DNA of 64,000 bases from assembly GCA_035513215.1 (NCBI GenBank), contig DATKCK010000099.1:16196-80195 (forward strand). Direction: 5' to 3'. Shown here in pieces: positions 40,230-51,436 of this stretch. Both the position numbers and the translations under genes were made by a program. Numbering within the stretch: position 1 is the stretch's first letter; each line of letters opens with the position of its first letter. A model generated the notes under the pieces. The model had not been told where the DNA came from, did not search any database, and was given only the letters and a program-made list of their open reading frames with translations. Source of the DNA: DATCZB01 sp035513215 (lineage in GTDB: Bacteria; Pseudomonadota; Gammaproteobacteria; Steroidobacterales; Rariloculaceae).

Positions 40230-42917
40230 ATGGGGGAAAACCGCGACGTCGGGCGCACCGGGGAATCGACGATCCAGACGCTGATCCGCCGGGCTTCGAA
40301 GCAATCCGGCGAGCCGGGCCTCGATCTGGTCTGCACCAAGATCGCCGTCGACTTTCAATGCATCGACGAGGCTTCGGCCGGCGAGCGCCTGACGGCGGGC
40401 TTGAAGGATCTGACCGATGCGAGCGGTGCCGACGCCGCTTTTCTTGCGCTGTTCGATCCCGAGACGAAGCGCATCGAGACCGTCTACTCGGGCCGGTCGT
40501 CGTTCTCGGCCTGTAATCCCGACGTCCTGCTCGGGCAGGATATTTCCTCGCTGCCGTGGTTGGTGGCCAGGCTCAAGCATTTGCGGCTGCTCGAGATCCG
40601 GGACACCTCGAGGCCGGGCCCGAACCAGACGGAAGACGCGGCGTTTTTCGCCGAGCGCAAGGTTGCCGCGGTCGTCCTGATCGGCTTCGATATCGACGAG
40701 CACATCGGAGGAATCCTCGGCGTGATGAGCGCCGTTGCCGATCCCGAATGGGAAGCGGACCTGCGGCTCGCGCTCAAGCTGCTCGGCGTCAGTTGCGCCA
40801 GCGGGCTCCAACGCATCCGCCTGCGCGAGGATCTGTTTATCGTTCGCGAGCGCGACGAGCTCGTCACGAGTACTGCCAACGACGGGCTCTGGGATTACGA
40901 CTACCGCGCCAACAAGACGTTTTTCTCGCCGCGGTGGCGGGCGATGCTCGGCTACGACGCCGACGAGGACGTGCCGAACTGGCAGAAGCTCGTGCACCCG
41001 GACGATCTTGCGCGCGTGCAGGCGCAGTTGCGCGACCATCTCGAGGGCAAGACCGAGCTCTTCGAGAGCGTGCACAGGATGCATCATTCCGATGGCGACT
41101 GGCGCTGGATCCAGAGCCGGATCAAGGCGCGCATCGGAGAGGAAATGCGGGTCCGCCGGCTCGTCGGCGTCGAGACGGACATCACTGAGCGCAAGCTTTA
41201 CGAGGAGGCGCTGTTTCGCGAGAAGGAGAGCGCCCAGATTACGCTTCAGTCGATCGGCGACGGAGTCGCAACGACGGATGCCGACGGCAATGTGCAATAT
41301 CTGAATCCGGTCGCAGAAGGCCTCACGGGCTGGAAGCTCGATCACGCCGTCGGACACTCGATCGACGAGATCTTTCGGGGCTTTCACGAGGAGACCTGCG
41401 AGCCGGTCGAGAATCCGGTTCTGGTCGCGATGCGGCGCAACCGCTCGATCAAGTCCGTGCGCCCCACGCTGCTGATACGCCGGGACGGCAACGAGCTATA
41501 CATCGAAAGCACGGCCGCGCCGATACGCGATCCGACCGGCGGCGTGACCGGAGGCGCGCTCGTCTTTCACGACGTCACGGAGTCGCGTGAGCTGAACCGA
41601 CGCTTAAGCTATGCGGCCAGCCACGACGTCTTGACCGAGCTCGTCAACCGCACCGAGTTCGAGAACAGGCTCGCGCGCTCGCTGAAGAGCGCGAAGGCGA
41701 TGGAAACCTCCTACGCCGTGCTCTATCTCGATCTCGATCAGTTCAAGATCGTCAACGACGCCTGCGGTCACAGCGCCGGGGATCAGTTGCTGAAGCAGGT
41801 GGGCGCGCTGCTCAAGTCCAAAATCCGCTGGCGCGACACGCTCGCCCGGCTCGGCGGCGACGAGTTCGGCGTGCTGCTCGAAAGCTGCACGATGGAGGAG
41901 GCCGTGCGCACGGCAGAGTCGCTGCGCGAGGTCATCAACGAATTCCGGTTTACCTGGGAGGACCGCACGTTCCGGCTCGGCGCGAGCGTCGGCGTCGTGC
42001 CGATTACGCCGGCGACGGACGACGTCGCGGCGTTGCTGACGGCCGCCGACAGTGCCTGCGCCGCCGCGAAGGACGCCGGAAGAAACCGCGTTTATAGCTA
42101 TCAGGAAAACGACATCGACCTGATGAAGCGCCGCAAGGAGATGCAATGGGCGGCGCGCATCAGCAATGCGCTCGAGGAGAACCGCTTCGAGCTCTTTCGC
42201 CAGACGATCAAGCCGCTGCAGCCAGGACTCGACATCGGCGCGCATTATGAGCTCTTGCTCAGGATGCGCGACGAGAACGGGGCGCTCGTCGCGCCCGATC
42301 TCTTCATCGTCGCGGCGGAGCGCTACGGGCTCACGCCGAGCATCGACCGCTGGGTCATCGCCCACGCGCTGCGATGGCTCGTGTCGGAGGCCGACGAGCG
42401 GGCGCGGCTGGCGCTGTGCTCGATCAACCTGTCGGGCCAGAGCCTGACCGACGAGAAGTTCCTGCCTTTCGTGATCGAGCAGTTCCAGCACTCGGGGATA
42501 GACGGCCGACTGATCTGCTTCGAGATCACGGAAACGGCGGCGATCGCCAGCTACTCGCAGGCCAACCGCTTCATCCACGCGCTGAAGGAGATCGGCTGCC
42601 GCTTCGCGCTCGACGATTTCGGCACCGGGCTGTCTTCGTTCGGCTACCTCAAGCACTTCCCGGTCGACTTTCTGAAGATCGACGGCAGCTTCGTCAAGGA
42701 GATTCTGCACGACCCGATCGATCGCGAGATGGTTCGTTCGATCAACGAGATCGGACATCTGACGGGTAAGCAGACGATCGCCGAGTTCGCGGAGAATGCC
42801 GAGATTATCACGATGCTCCGGGGCATGGGCATCGACTATGCGCAGGGCTACGGCGTCGACAAGCCGAAGCAGCTGCGTGATGGGCTGTCAGACGCCCGTG
42901 ACGATGCGAAGCGATAG
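40230..42917 (+). CDS. GAF-PAS-PAS-GGDEF-EAL c-di-GMP turnover protein
   Basis: The 895-aa protein (ATG 40230; GTG 40194 possible, no clear ribosome binding site) has a GAF-like domain (about 20-200), a PAS domain (GLWDYDYRANKTFFSPRWRA), a second PAS domain (DGVATTDADGNVQYLNPVA), GGDEF (LARLGGDEFGVLLES, about 535) and EAL. The GGDEF A-site is intact and an RxxD I-site (RWRD) lies 5 residues before it. The EAL signature reads ELL in YELLLRMRDENG, with the later metal and catalytic motifs (FEITETAAI, DDFGTGLSSFGYL, KIDGSFV) intact. It could both make and break c-di-GMP. Cytosolic; 30-nt 3' overlap with nadC. Confidence 0.93.
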   Translation: MGENRDVGRTGESTIQTLIRRASKQSGEPGLDLVCTKIAVDFQCIDEASAGERLTAGLKDLTDASGADAAFLALFDPETKRIETVYSGRSSFSACNPDVLLGQDISSLPWLVARLKHLRLLEIRDTSRPGPNQTEDAAFFAERKVAAVVLIGFDIDEHIGGILGVMSAVADPEWEADLRLALKLLGVSCASGLQRIRLREDLFIVRERDELVTSTANDGLWDYDYRANKTFFSPRWRAMLGYDADEDVPNWQKLVHPDDLARVQAQLRDHLEGKTELFESVHRMHHSDGDWRWIQSRIKARIGEEMRVRRLVGVETDITERKLYEEALFREKESAQITLQSIGDGVATTDADGNVQYLNPVAEGLTGWKLDHAVGHSIDEIFRGFHEETCEPVENPVLVAMRRNRSIKSVRPTLLIRRDGNELYIESTAAPIRDPTGGVTGGALVFHDVTESRELNRRLSYAASHDVLTELVNRTEFENRLARSLKSAKAMETSYAVLYLDLDQFKIVNDACGHSAGDQLLKQVGALLKSKIRWRDTLARLGGDEFGVLLESCTMEEAVRTAESLREVINEFRFTWEDRTFRLGASVGVVPITPATDDVAALLTAADSACAAAKDAGRNRVYSYQENDIDLMKRRKEMQWAARISNALEENRFELFRQTIKPLQPGLDIGAHYELLLRMRDENGALVAPDLFIVAAERYGLTPSIDRWVIAHALRWLVSEADERARLALCSINLSGQSLTDEKFLPFVIEQFQHSGIDGRLICFEITETAAIASYSQANRFIHALKEIGCRFALDDFGTGLSSFGYLKHFPVDFLKIDGSFVKEILHDPIDREMVRSINEIGHLTGKQTIAEFAENAEIITMLRGMGIDYAQGYGVDKPKQLRDGLSDARDDAKR

Positions 42918-43745
42918 ATCGACGGCGGCGATGGATTTCGTCATCGCGCCTACCGAGATGTAGTCGACGCCGGTCTCGGCGATTGCGCGCACGTTGTCGA
43001 GCGTGACGCCACCCGATGCCTCGAGCCGCTTCGGCGAGGCGCCCTTGTCGCGCGCGATCGAATCGCGCAGGCGGACGGCTTCGCGCATCATGTCAAGCGA
43101 GAAGTCGTCGAGCAGCAGGCGATGAGCGCGGCTCGCGAGCGCCCGCTCGACCTGTTCCATCGTTTCGACCTCGACCTCGATCAGCACGGAACCTTCCGTA
43201 ACGTGCGCCTTCTCGATGGCGGCGTCGATCGAGCCGACGGCGGCAATGTGATTCTCCTTGATCAGGATTGCGTCGAAGAGGCCAATGCGATGGTTGCTCG
43301 CGCCGGCGCAGCGAACGGCGTATTTCTGCGCGCTCCTTAACCCCGGAATCGTCTTGCGCGTATCGAGAATCGTGGCATTCGTGCCCGCGACCGCATCGAC
43401 GTAAGCCCGGGCCGCCGTGGCCGTCGCGGACAGGGTCTGGAGAAAGTTCAGCGCCGTGCGCTCGCCGGTCAGGAGCGCCCGCGCCGGGCCGCGAATCCGG
43501 CAGACGAGAGCGCCGCGGGCAAGCCGATCGCCGTCGCGGCACGACCATTCGAACGCGACGCCGTCGTCGAGCTGACGGAACGTCTCCTCGAACCACGCGA
43601 TGCCGCAGATCAGCGCATTCTGCTTCAGCGTAACCTCGGCCGTGGCGCGCGCCACGGCCGGCGTCAGGTCGGCCGTGATATCGCCCTCGCCGACGTCTTC
43701 CGCGAGGGCGAGCCGGACCGTTTCGGAAATCTCGTCGCTATTCAG
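42888..43745 (-). CDS. nadC: Nicotinate-nucleotide pyrophosphorylase (carboxylating), apparent CTG start
   Basis: The 285-aa protein turns quinolinate plus PRPP into nicotinate mononucleotide for NAD synthesis. Motifs include RGPARALLTGERTALNFLQT, ATILDTRKTIPGLRSAQKYA, HRIGLFDAILIKENHI, VEVETMEQVERAL and LEASGGVTLDNVRAIAETG. The conserved N-terminal block (LALAEDVGEGDITADLTP) lies upstream of the first GTG (43655) and requires the CTG at 43745, which overlaps the stop of the preceding gene (CTGA). No ATG, GTG or TTG lies in frame in between. It is 3'-overlapped by the GGDEF-EAL gene. Confidence 0.9.
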   Translation of the reverse strand: MNSDEISETVRLALAEDVGEGDITADLTPAVARATAEVTLKQNALICGIAWFEETFRQLDDGVAFEWSCRDGDRLARGALVCRIRGPARALLTGERTALNFLQTLSATATAARAYVDAVAGTNATILDTRKTIPGLRSAQKYAVRCAGASNHRIGLFDAILIKENHIAAVGSIDAAIEKAHVTEGSVLIEVEVETMEQVERALASRAHRLLLDDFSLDMMREAVRLRDSIARDKGASPKRLEASGGVTLDNVRAIAETGVDYISVGAMTKSIAAVDLSLRIVTGV

Positions 43746-44341
43746 ATGAAGAAACCGCCGTGGCCGTAGCCGACCATGCTCATCAGCATCGGTATCGACA
43801 GCAGCGTGTTGGTGCGCGAGGCGATGAAGGCAACCTTGCGGGCTCTAGCGATCTCGTCGGCGCTGGCCTCGACGATGCCGAGGATTTTCTTTTGATTCGG
43901 CCAGATCAGCGCCCAGACGTTGAGCAGCATGATCGTGCCGAGCCAGGCGCCGACGCCGATGAATGCATCGGCCGGGCCGCCTCCCTGAAGCAGGCCCAAG
44001 GTGAACGCGTGGTGCAGGCGGCCGAGCTCGAGCAGGTAGCCCGCGCCCGAAAGCCAGGTCACCACCGAGCCCCAGCGGAACCACCAGAGCGCGCGCGGAG
44101 CCACATACTTCGTGATGCCGGCGCCGCCGGGTCCGCCCTCGTCGGACGCCGCCTCGGCCAGGGCCGGAACCTGGACGAAGTTGAAATAGTAGAGCAGGCC
44201 GATCCAGGTGATGCCGGCCATGACGTGAATCCAGACGATGAAGCTCGGCTGATTCCACTGGATGCCGTTTACCAGCGCGATGACGACTGCCAGGACGATG
44301 CCACCGATTATGACTCCGCGGACGGAATTGAGTGGGTTCAT
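43742..44341 (-). CDS. PuuD-like (urate hydroxylase N-terminal domain type) membrane protein
   Basis: The 199-aa protein has four to five transmembrane helices, beginning VRGVIIGGIVLAVVIALV. The block IVWIHVMAGITWIGLLYYFN matches the membrane domain of urate hydroxylase PuuD-type proteins, followed by VPALAEAASDEG, APRALWWFRWGSVVTWLSG and WLGTIMLLNVWALIWPNQKK. His and Trp residues could bind heme. The catalytic partner domain of PuuD (cytochrome c) is absent, so it is a stand-alone membrane protein of uncertain function. It appears translationally coupled to nadC. Confidence 0.7.
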   Translation of the reverse strand: MNPLNSVRGVIIGGIVLAVVIALVNGIQWNQPSFIVWIHVMAGITWIGLLYYFNFVQVPALAEAASDEGGPGGAGITKYVAPRALWWFRWGSVVTWLSGAGYLLELGRLHHAFTLGLLQGGGPADAFIGVGAWLGTIMLLNVWALIWPNQKKILGIVEASADEIARARKVAFIASRTNTLLSIPMLMSMVGYGHGGFFI

Positions 44342-44494
44342 TTGACCTCCCGTTGCCCTAGAGCACTATTGTTCTATGCTTATTCTGGTTTATTGTGGCC
44401 CGGGCTTGCGGGCGCCCGGCGAAACCAGAAGAATAGGTGAGAGCCAGATGGAGTTCAATCCACGGCCAATGCGCGGGACCAGGGAGAGGAAGCA

Positions 44495-44836
44495 GTGGAC
44501 GTAAACAAACGCATCGAGCAGCAGCTCAAGGCCTATCCCGTGCTGCTCTATATGAAAGGCACTCCGGATTTCCCGCAATGCGGATTTTCGGCGCGCGTGG
44601 TGGCCGCGCTCAGGGCGCTCGAGGCCAAGTTCGCCTTCGTCAATATTTTCGAGGATCCGGAGATTCGCGAGGGGCTCAAGGTCTATTCGAACTGGCCGAC
44701 GTTTCCCCAGCTCTACGTCAACGGCGAGCTGATCGGCGGCTGCGACATCGTCGTCGAGTTGTACGAGTCGGGCGAGCTCTCCGAGGTGCTCGACTCGACC
44801 GCTCAAGGCGCCTCCGAGGAAGCCAGCGCCTCCTGA
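44495..44836 (+). CDS. grxD: Monothiol glutaredoxin (Grx4)
   Basis: The 113-aa protein has the monothiol active site CGFS in PDFPQCGFSARVVAALR, KGTP at the glutathione/Fe-S site (LLYMKGTPDFP), NWPTFPQLYVNGELIGGCDI and a short acidic tail. It starts at GTG 44495 with GGGAGAGGA 5-13 nt upstream. It probably binds a [2Fe-2S] cluster as a dimer or with BolA and takes part in iron-sulfur transfer. Its 3' end overlaps rnt by 34 nt in convergent orientation. Confidence 0.94.
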   Translation: MDVNKRIEQQLKAYPVLLYMKGTPDFPQCGFSARVVAALRALEAKFAFVNIFEDPEIREGLKVYSNWPTFPQLYVNGELIGGCDIVVELYESGELSEVLDSTAQGASEEASAS

Positions 44837-45432
44837 TAGATTCCGCGAAAGCGGTTCACGATCTCGCAGAAGACGAACGCCGTTTGCTCCGCGTCGTAGA
44901 GCGCGGAATGGGCGCGCTCCTCCTCCCAGGTGGATCCCGCCGCCTCGACGGCCCGGCTCAGCACGGTCTGGCCGAATGCCACGCCCGCGAGCGTCGCCGT
45001 GTCGAAGCTCGAGAAGGGATGAAACGGATTGCGCTTGATGCCGCAGCGCGCGACCGCGGCGTTGATGAACTGAAGATCGAAGAACGCGTTGTGCCCGACG
45101 AGGACGGCGCGCTTACATTCCTGCGCCTTCACTTCGCGGCGGATCTCGGTGAAAAGCCGCTTCAAGGCCGCGTCTTCCTCGATCGCCGGCCGCAAGGGAT
45201 TGAACGGGTCGATTCCCGTCACCAGCAGCGATGCCGCCTCGAGATTGGCGCCTTCGAAGGGCTTGATCAAGAGGCGATGCCTCTCGCCGGCCTCGAGCAC
45301 GCCCGCATCGCTGAGTCTGAGGAACACGGCCGCGACCTCGAGCAATGCGTCGGTGGCCGGATTGAAGCCGCCGGTTTCGACGTCGATCACGACAGGCAGG
45401 AAGCCGCGGAACCGCGTTGAGATCTGCGTCAC
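44803..45432 (-). CDS. rnt: Ribonuclease T
   Basis: The 209-aa protein starts at GTG 45432 with GAGGA upstream. DEDD exonuclease motifs are visible: VVIDVETGGFNPATDALLEV (Exo I), AVLVGHNAFFDLQFINAAV (Exo II) and SALYDAEQTAFVFCEI (Exo III), with SSFDTATLAGVAFGQT between them. It trims 3' ends of tRNA and other stable RNAs. An upstream extension of 25 codons is in frame but has no conserved content. It converges with grxD. Confidence 0.93.
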   Translation of the reverse strand: MTQISTRFRGFLPVVIDVETGGFNPATDALLEVAAVFLRLSDAGVLEAGERHRLLIKPFEGANLEAASLLVTGIDPFNPLRPAIEEDAALKRLFTEIRREVKAQECKRAVLVGHNAFFDLQFINAAVARCGIKRNPFHPFSSFDTATLAGVAFGQTVLSRAVEAAGSTWEEERAHSALYDAEQTAFVFCEIVNRFRGIYQEALASSEAP

Positions 45433-45442
45433 GCTGAATCCT

Positions 45443-46957
45443 CTATGACCAGCCGGCTGCGAGCGCGGACGGATCGTTGTCGGCCAGTAGCTCGAGCGTG
45501 AACGCAACGCCGAATCCCGTGAACTCGGAAGGAATGGCTCCGAGCCCGCCCTTGTGCTGACCCGCGCTCAAATCCAGATGGACCCAGGCGATATCGTCGG
45601 GAACGAAGCGTTTCAGAAAGCGCGCGGCGTAGATATGATCGCCGCTGCCTTCGACCGCGCACTGCTTGATATCGGCAACGTCGCTTTTCAGGGCATCGTC
45701 GAAATCGTCGTCGAGCGGAAAGGGCCAGACCCTTTCTCCGGAGCTCATGCCGGCACCGAGCAGGCTTCGGGCCGATCCTGCGCGATTGCTGAACACCCCC
45801 GAATACCGTGTCGTCAGGGCGCCGACGCAGGCGCCGGTCAGCGTCGCATAGTCGATAATGAGGTCGGGTTTTGCCTCGGCCGCGAGTGACAGCGTATCGG
45901 CCAGGACCATTCTGCCTTCGGCGTCGGTGTGGATGACCTGAATGCTCACGCCGTTCATAGCGACGACGACGTCCTGGCTCTTGTAGGCGGTTGCGGATAT
46001 CCGGTTTTCCGTGACAGCGAGCCAGACATCGAAGCCGAACGGAACGGACCGGGCCGCGAGCTCGACGGCCGTCCCAAGGGCGACGGCGCTGCCCTGCATG
46101 TCCATGTGCATGTCGAGCATGCCCTTGAAAGGCTTCAGGTTCGTGCCGCCCGTGTCGAACAGGATGCCTTTGCCGACGAGCGCGAGCACAGGCCTTGCTG
46201 AGCGCGTCGGCCGATAGCTCAAATGAATGATGCCCGCATCGTCGGCTGCGTTACCCTGCGCGACGGCGAGAAAGGCGCCGGCGCCGAGGCGCCTGAGCCC
46301 CGCGGTATCGATGAATTCGTACTTCATGGAGTGGCGCTTTGCGAGCGACTGCGCCGTGGCGCGGTAGCTTGCCGTCGTCAGCTTGTTCGGCGGCAGCGCC
46401 GTCAGCCAGCGCGCGATGTTGTTGCCGAGGCCGCCGCGTCTGAGCGACTCGATCGAGACTCTCGGAGTCATCGCGAGCAGCTTTAGGCTGCGCGGGCGCG
46501 CCGTTGCGTTCGACGGCTTGCTCTTGAAGCTCGGCATTTCGAAGGCTGCCGCATCCGCGGCCCTGATCAGAGGCTCGAGCACGGCGTCGCGCGCCTCGCC
46601 TTCGATGCCGGCAACGGTGACGCCGATTCTGGAAGCCTTGAGCCGCCCGCTTTCGGCGAAAAGCTTTCTGGCCCAGGTCAACGCCTCGAACCCGGCGCCA
46701 GCGTCGAAGGGCGTGACCGTGATCGCCGTCGCGCGCCTGTTATCGACGCGAGTCGTAACGAAAGGGTCACTTGCCTTGATCGCCTTTCTCAAAAGCCGCT
46801 CCAGATGAGTCGATTTCGGCAACGAGCGAAGCACCGAGCGGCCGGCGTTCTTCGGCACGACGACGATCAGATGGTCCAATCCGTCGATCGCTTTCGATCC
46901 CGCCTTCTCCGTCGTTTGCGTGATCTTGAGCGGACAAAAATCGGGTAAGTCAATCAT
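45443..46957 (-). CDS. M17-family leucyl aminopeptidase
   Basis: The 504-aa protein has the C-terminal M17 catalytic domain: metal and catalytic motifs VGKGILFDTGGTNLKPFKGM, SIQVIHTDAEGRMVLADTLS and DYATLTGACVGALTTRYSG, plus VWLAVTENRISATAYKSQD. The N-terminal half is divergent with basic low-complexity parts. Two-metal-dependent cytosolic removal of N-terminal Leu and similar residues is expected. The sequence DTGGTN differs from the usual DSGGIS, a modest change. It is divergent from aceE, with 47 nt between starts. Confidence 0.88.
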   Translation of the reverse strand: MIDLPDFCPLKITQTTEKAGSKAIDGLDHLIVVVPKNAGRSVLRSLPKSTHLERLLRKAIKASDPFVTTRVDNRRATAITVTPFDAGAGFEALTWARKLFAESGRLKASRIGVTVAGIEGEARDAVLEPLIRAADAAAFEMPSFKSKPSNATARPRSLKLLAMTPRVSIESLRRGGLGNNIARWLTALPPNKLTTASYRATAQSLAKRHSMKYEFIDTAGLRRLGAGAFLAVAQGNAADDAGIIHLSYRPTRSARPVLALVGKGILFDTGGTNLKPFKGMLDMHMDMQGSAVALGTAVELAARSVPFGFDVWLAVTENRISATAYKSQDVVVAMNGVSIQVIHTDAEGRMVLADTLSLAAEAKPDLIIDYATLTGACVGALTTRYSGVFSNRAGSARSLLGAGMSSGERVWPFPLDDDFDDALKSDVADIKQCAVEGSGDHIYAARFLKRFVPDDIAWVHLDLSAGQHKGGLGAIPSEFTGFGVAFTLELLADNDPSALAAGWS

Positions 46958-47004
46958 CGCGTTGCCTTGACCAGCATTGGGGGAACCCCGATCATAACGC
47001 TGCT

Positions 47005-49695
<2,691 letters not shown>

Positions 49696-49717
49696 GGAGC
49701 CCGGGGGCCACGACGCC

Positions 49718-51436
49718 GTGAACGTTACCGTACCCGATCTCGGAGACTTCTCGGATGTCGAGGTCATCGAGATTCTCGTCAAGCCCGGCGACGTCGTCGG
49801 CGTCGACGATTCGCTGATCACGCTCGAGACCGAGAAGGCGACGATGGACGTGCCGTCGCCGGCGGCCGGCAAGGTCAGCGAGGTCAAGGTCGGTCCCGGC
49901 AGCACGGTCTCGACCGGCGATCTGATCGTCGTGCTCGAAGCCGACGATGCGAACGGCTCCGCCGAAGCGGCCGCCTCGACAGACACGGCCGATGAGCCCG
50001 GCGGCCCAGGCGGGTCGGCCGCGGCGGCGCCGGACGACGGCGAATCCGCCGGCGCCGCGGCGACCGATGCCGGCGAGGCCGCGGAATCGGGGTCCGACGA
50101 AGCCGCGAAAGCCGAACCCGAGCTCGTCGCCGTGCCCGAACTCGGCGACTTCAGCGACGTCGATGTCATCGAGGTTCTCGTTGCGGTCGGCGACGAGGTC
50201 GAGGCCGAGCAGGGACTGATCACGCTCGAGACCGACAAGGCGACGATGGACGTGCCGTCACCCGTGGCGGGCCGTGTGCTCGAGCTCAGGGTCGAGGCGG
50301 GCGGTACCGTCAACGCCGGCGATGCCGTGGCGCTCATCGAGCCGAGCGCGCCGGCAAAGGCGGCAGCCCGAAAGCCTGCGTCCGGCAAGAGCGAAGAGGT
50401 CGACAACGATGCTTCGGGCGCCGCAGCTGAATCCGGCGCCGAGGCGGAACCGTCCGGTGCAGCGGCGATCACGGCGGATCGTTTCGAGCAGACGACGACC
50501 GCGCTGCCGGCCGTCGGCATCGACGAAGCCGGCTTCTCGCGCGCGCACGCGAGTCCGTCCGTGCGCAAGCTCGCGCGCGAGCTTGGTGTCGATCTCGGGC
50601 GGGTCAGGGGCAGCGGCCGCAAGGGGCGGGTGACGGCCGACGACGTCAAGGCTTTCGTCAAGCGAATTCTGACGGAAGGCGGGCCGGGGCGCGGATGGCC
50701 CCGTACGCCTGAGGTCGACTTCGCAAAGTTCGGTCCCGTCGAGCAGGTCCGGTTGAGCCGCATTCAGAAGATCTCGGGGCCGAGGCTCGTGGCGAGCTGG
50801 GTCAATCTGCCGCACGTCACCCAGCACGACGAAGCCGATATCACCGAGCTCGAGGAGAAGCGGCAGGCGCTCAAGGAAGACGCCGCCGAGCGCAACCTGA
50901 AGCTGACGCCGCTGGCCTTCATCATACGCGCCGTCGTGCTGACGCTGGCCGATTTTCCGCAGTTTCGATCCTCGCTCGCGCCGGACGGCGAGAATCTGAT
51001 CGTCAAGGGCTACTACCATCTCGGCTTCGCGGCCGATACGCCGAAGGGTCTCGTCGTGCCAGTCATTCGCGACGCCGACCGCAAGGACATCTTCGAGCTC
51101 GCGGGTGCGCTCGGCGAGCTCAGCGCGCGCGCGCGCGACGGCAAGCTCGGCGCCGACGATCTTCAGGGCGGCGTGTTCACCGTTTCGAGCCTCGGCGGCA
51201 TCGGCGGCAGCTTCTTCACGCCGATCATCAATGCGCCGGAGGTCGCGATCCTCGGCGTCTCGCGCAGCAACCTAAAGCCCGTCTACGACGGCAAGGAATT
51301 CAAGCCGCGGCTGATGCTGCCGCTGTCGCTGTCATACGATCACCGCGTCATCGACGGTGCCCAGGCGGCGAGATTCATCACCGAGCTCGGCAAGACACTC
51401 GGCGAGATCGATCGACTCACGGCGGCGATTCCATGA
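49718..51436 (+). CDS. aceF: Pyruvate dehydrogenase E2, dihydrolipoamide acetyltransferase
   Basis: The 572-aa protein (GTG start) has two lipoyl domains with lipoylation lysines in LETEKATMDVPSP (about 42) and LETDKATMDVPSP (about 176). The linkers are Ala/Glu/Gly-rich instead of Pro/Ala-rich. A peripheral subunit-binding domain (ASPSVRKLARELGVDLGRVR, about 276) precedes the catalytic domain, which ends in LSLSYDHRVIDGAQAARFI with the active His and Asp. It forms the core of the pyruvate dehydrogenase complex. It overlaps lpdA by 4 nt. Confidence 0.96.
   Translation: MNVTVPDLGDFSDVEVIEILVKPGDVVGVDDSLITLETEKATMDVPSPAAGKVSEVKVGPGSTVSTGDLIVVLEADDANGSAEAAASTDTADEPGGPGGSAAAAPDDGESAGAAATDAGEAAESGSDEAAKAEPELVAVPELGDFSDVDVIEVLVAVGDEVEAEQGLITLETDKATMDVPSPVAGRVLELRVEAGGTVNAGDAVALIEPSAPAKAAARKPASGKSEEVDNDASGAAAESGAEAEPSGAAAITADRFEQTTTALPAVGIDEAGFSRAHASPSVRKLARELGVDLGRVRGSGRKGRVTADDVKAFVKRILTEGGPGRGWPRTPEVDFAKFGPVEQVRLSRIQKISGPRLVASWVNLPHVTQHDEADITELEEKRQALKEDAAERNLKLTPLAFIIRAVVLTLADFPQFRSSLAPDGENLIVKGYYHLGFAADTPKGLVVPVIRDADRKDIFELAGALGELSARARDGKLGADDLQGGVFTVSSLGGIGGSFFTPIINAPEVAILGVSRSNLKPVYDGKEFKPRLMLPLSLSYDHRVIDGAQAARFITELGKTLGEIDRLTAAIP

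Noticed and set aside
39420..41387. Long minus-strand frame across the DUF4382 and GGDEF-EAL genes
   Set aside because: It covers two real genes on opposite strands and has no start context or recognisable domains.
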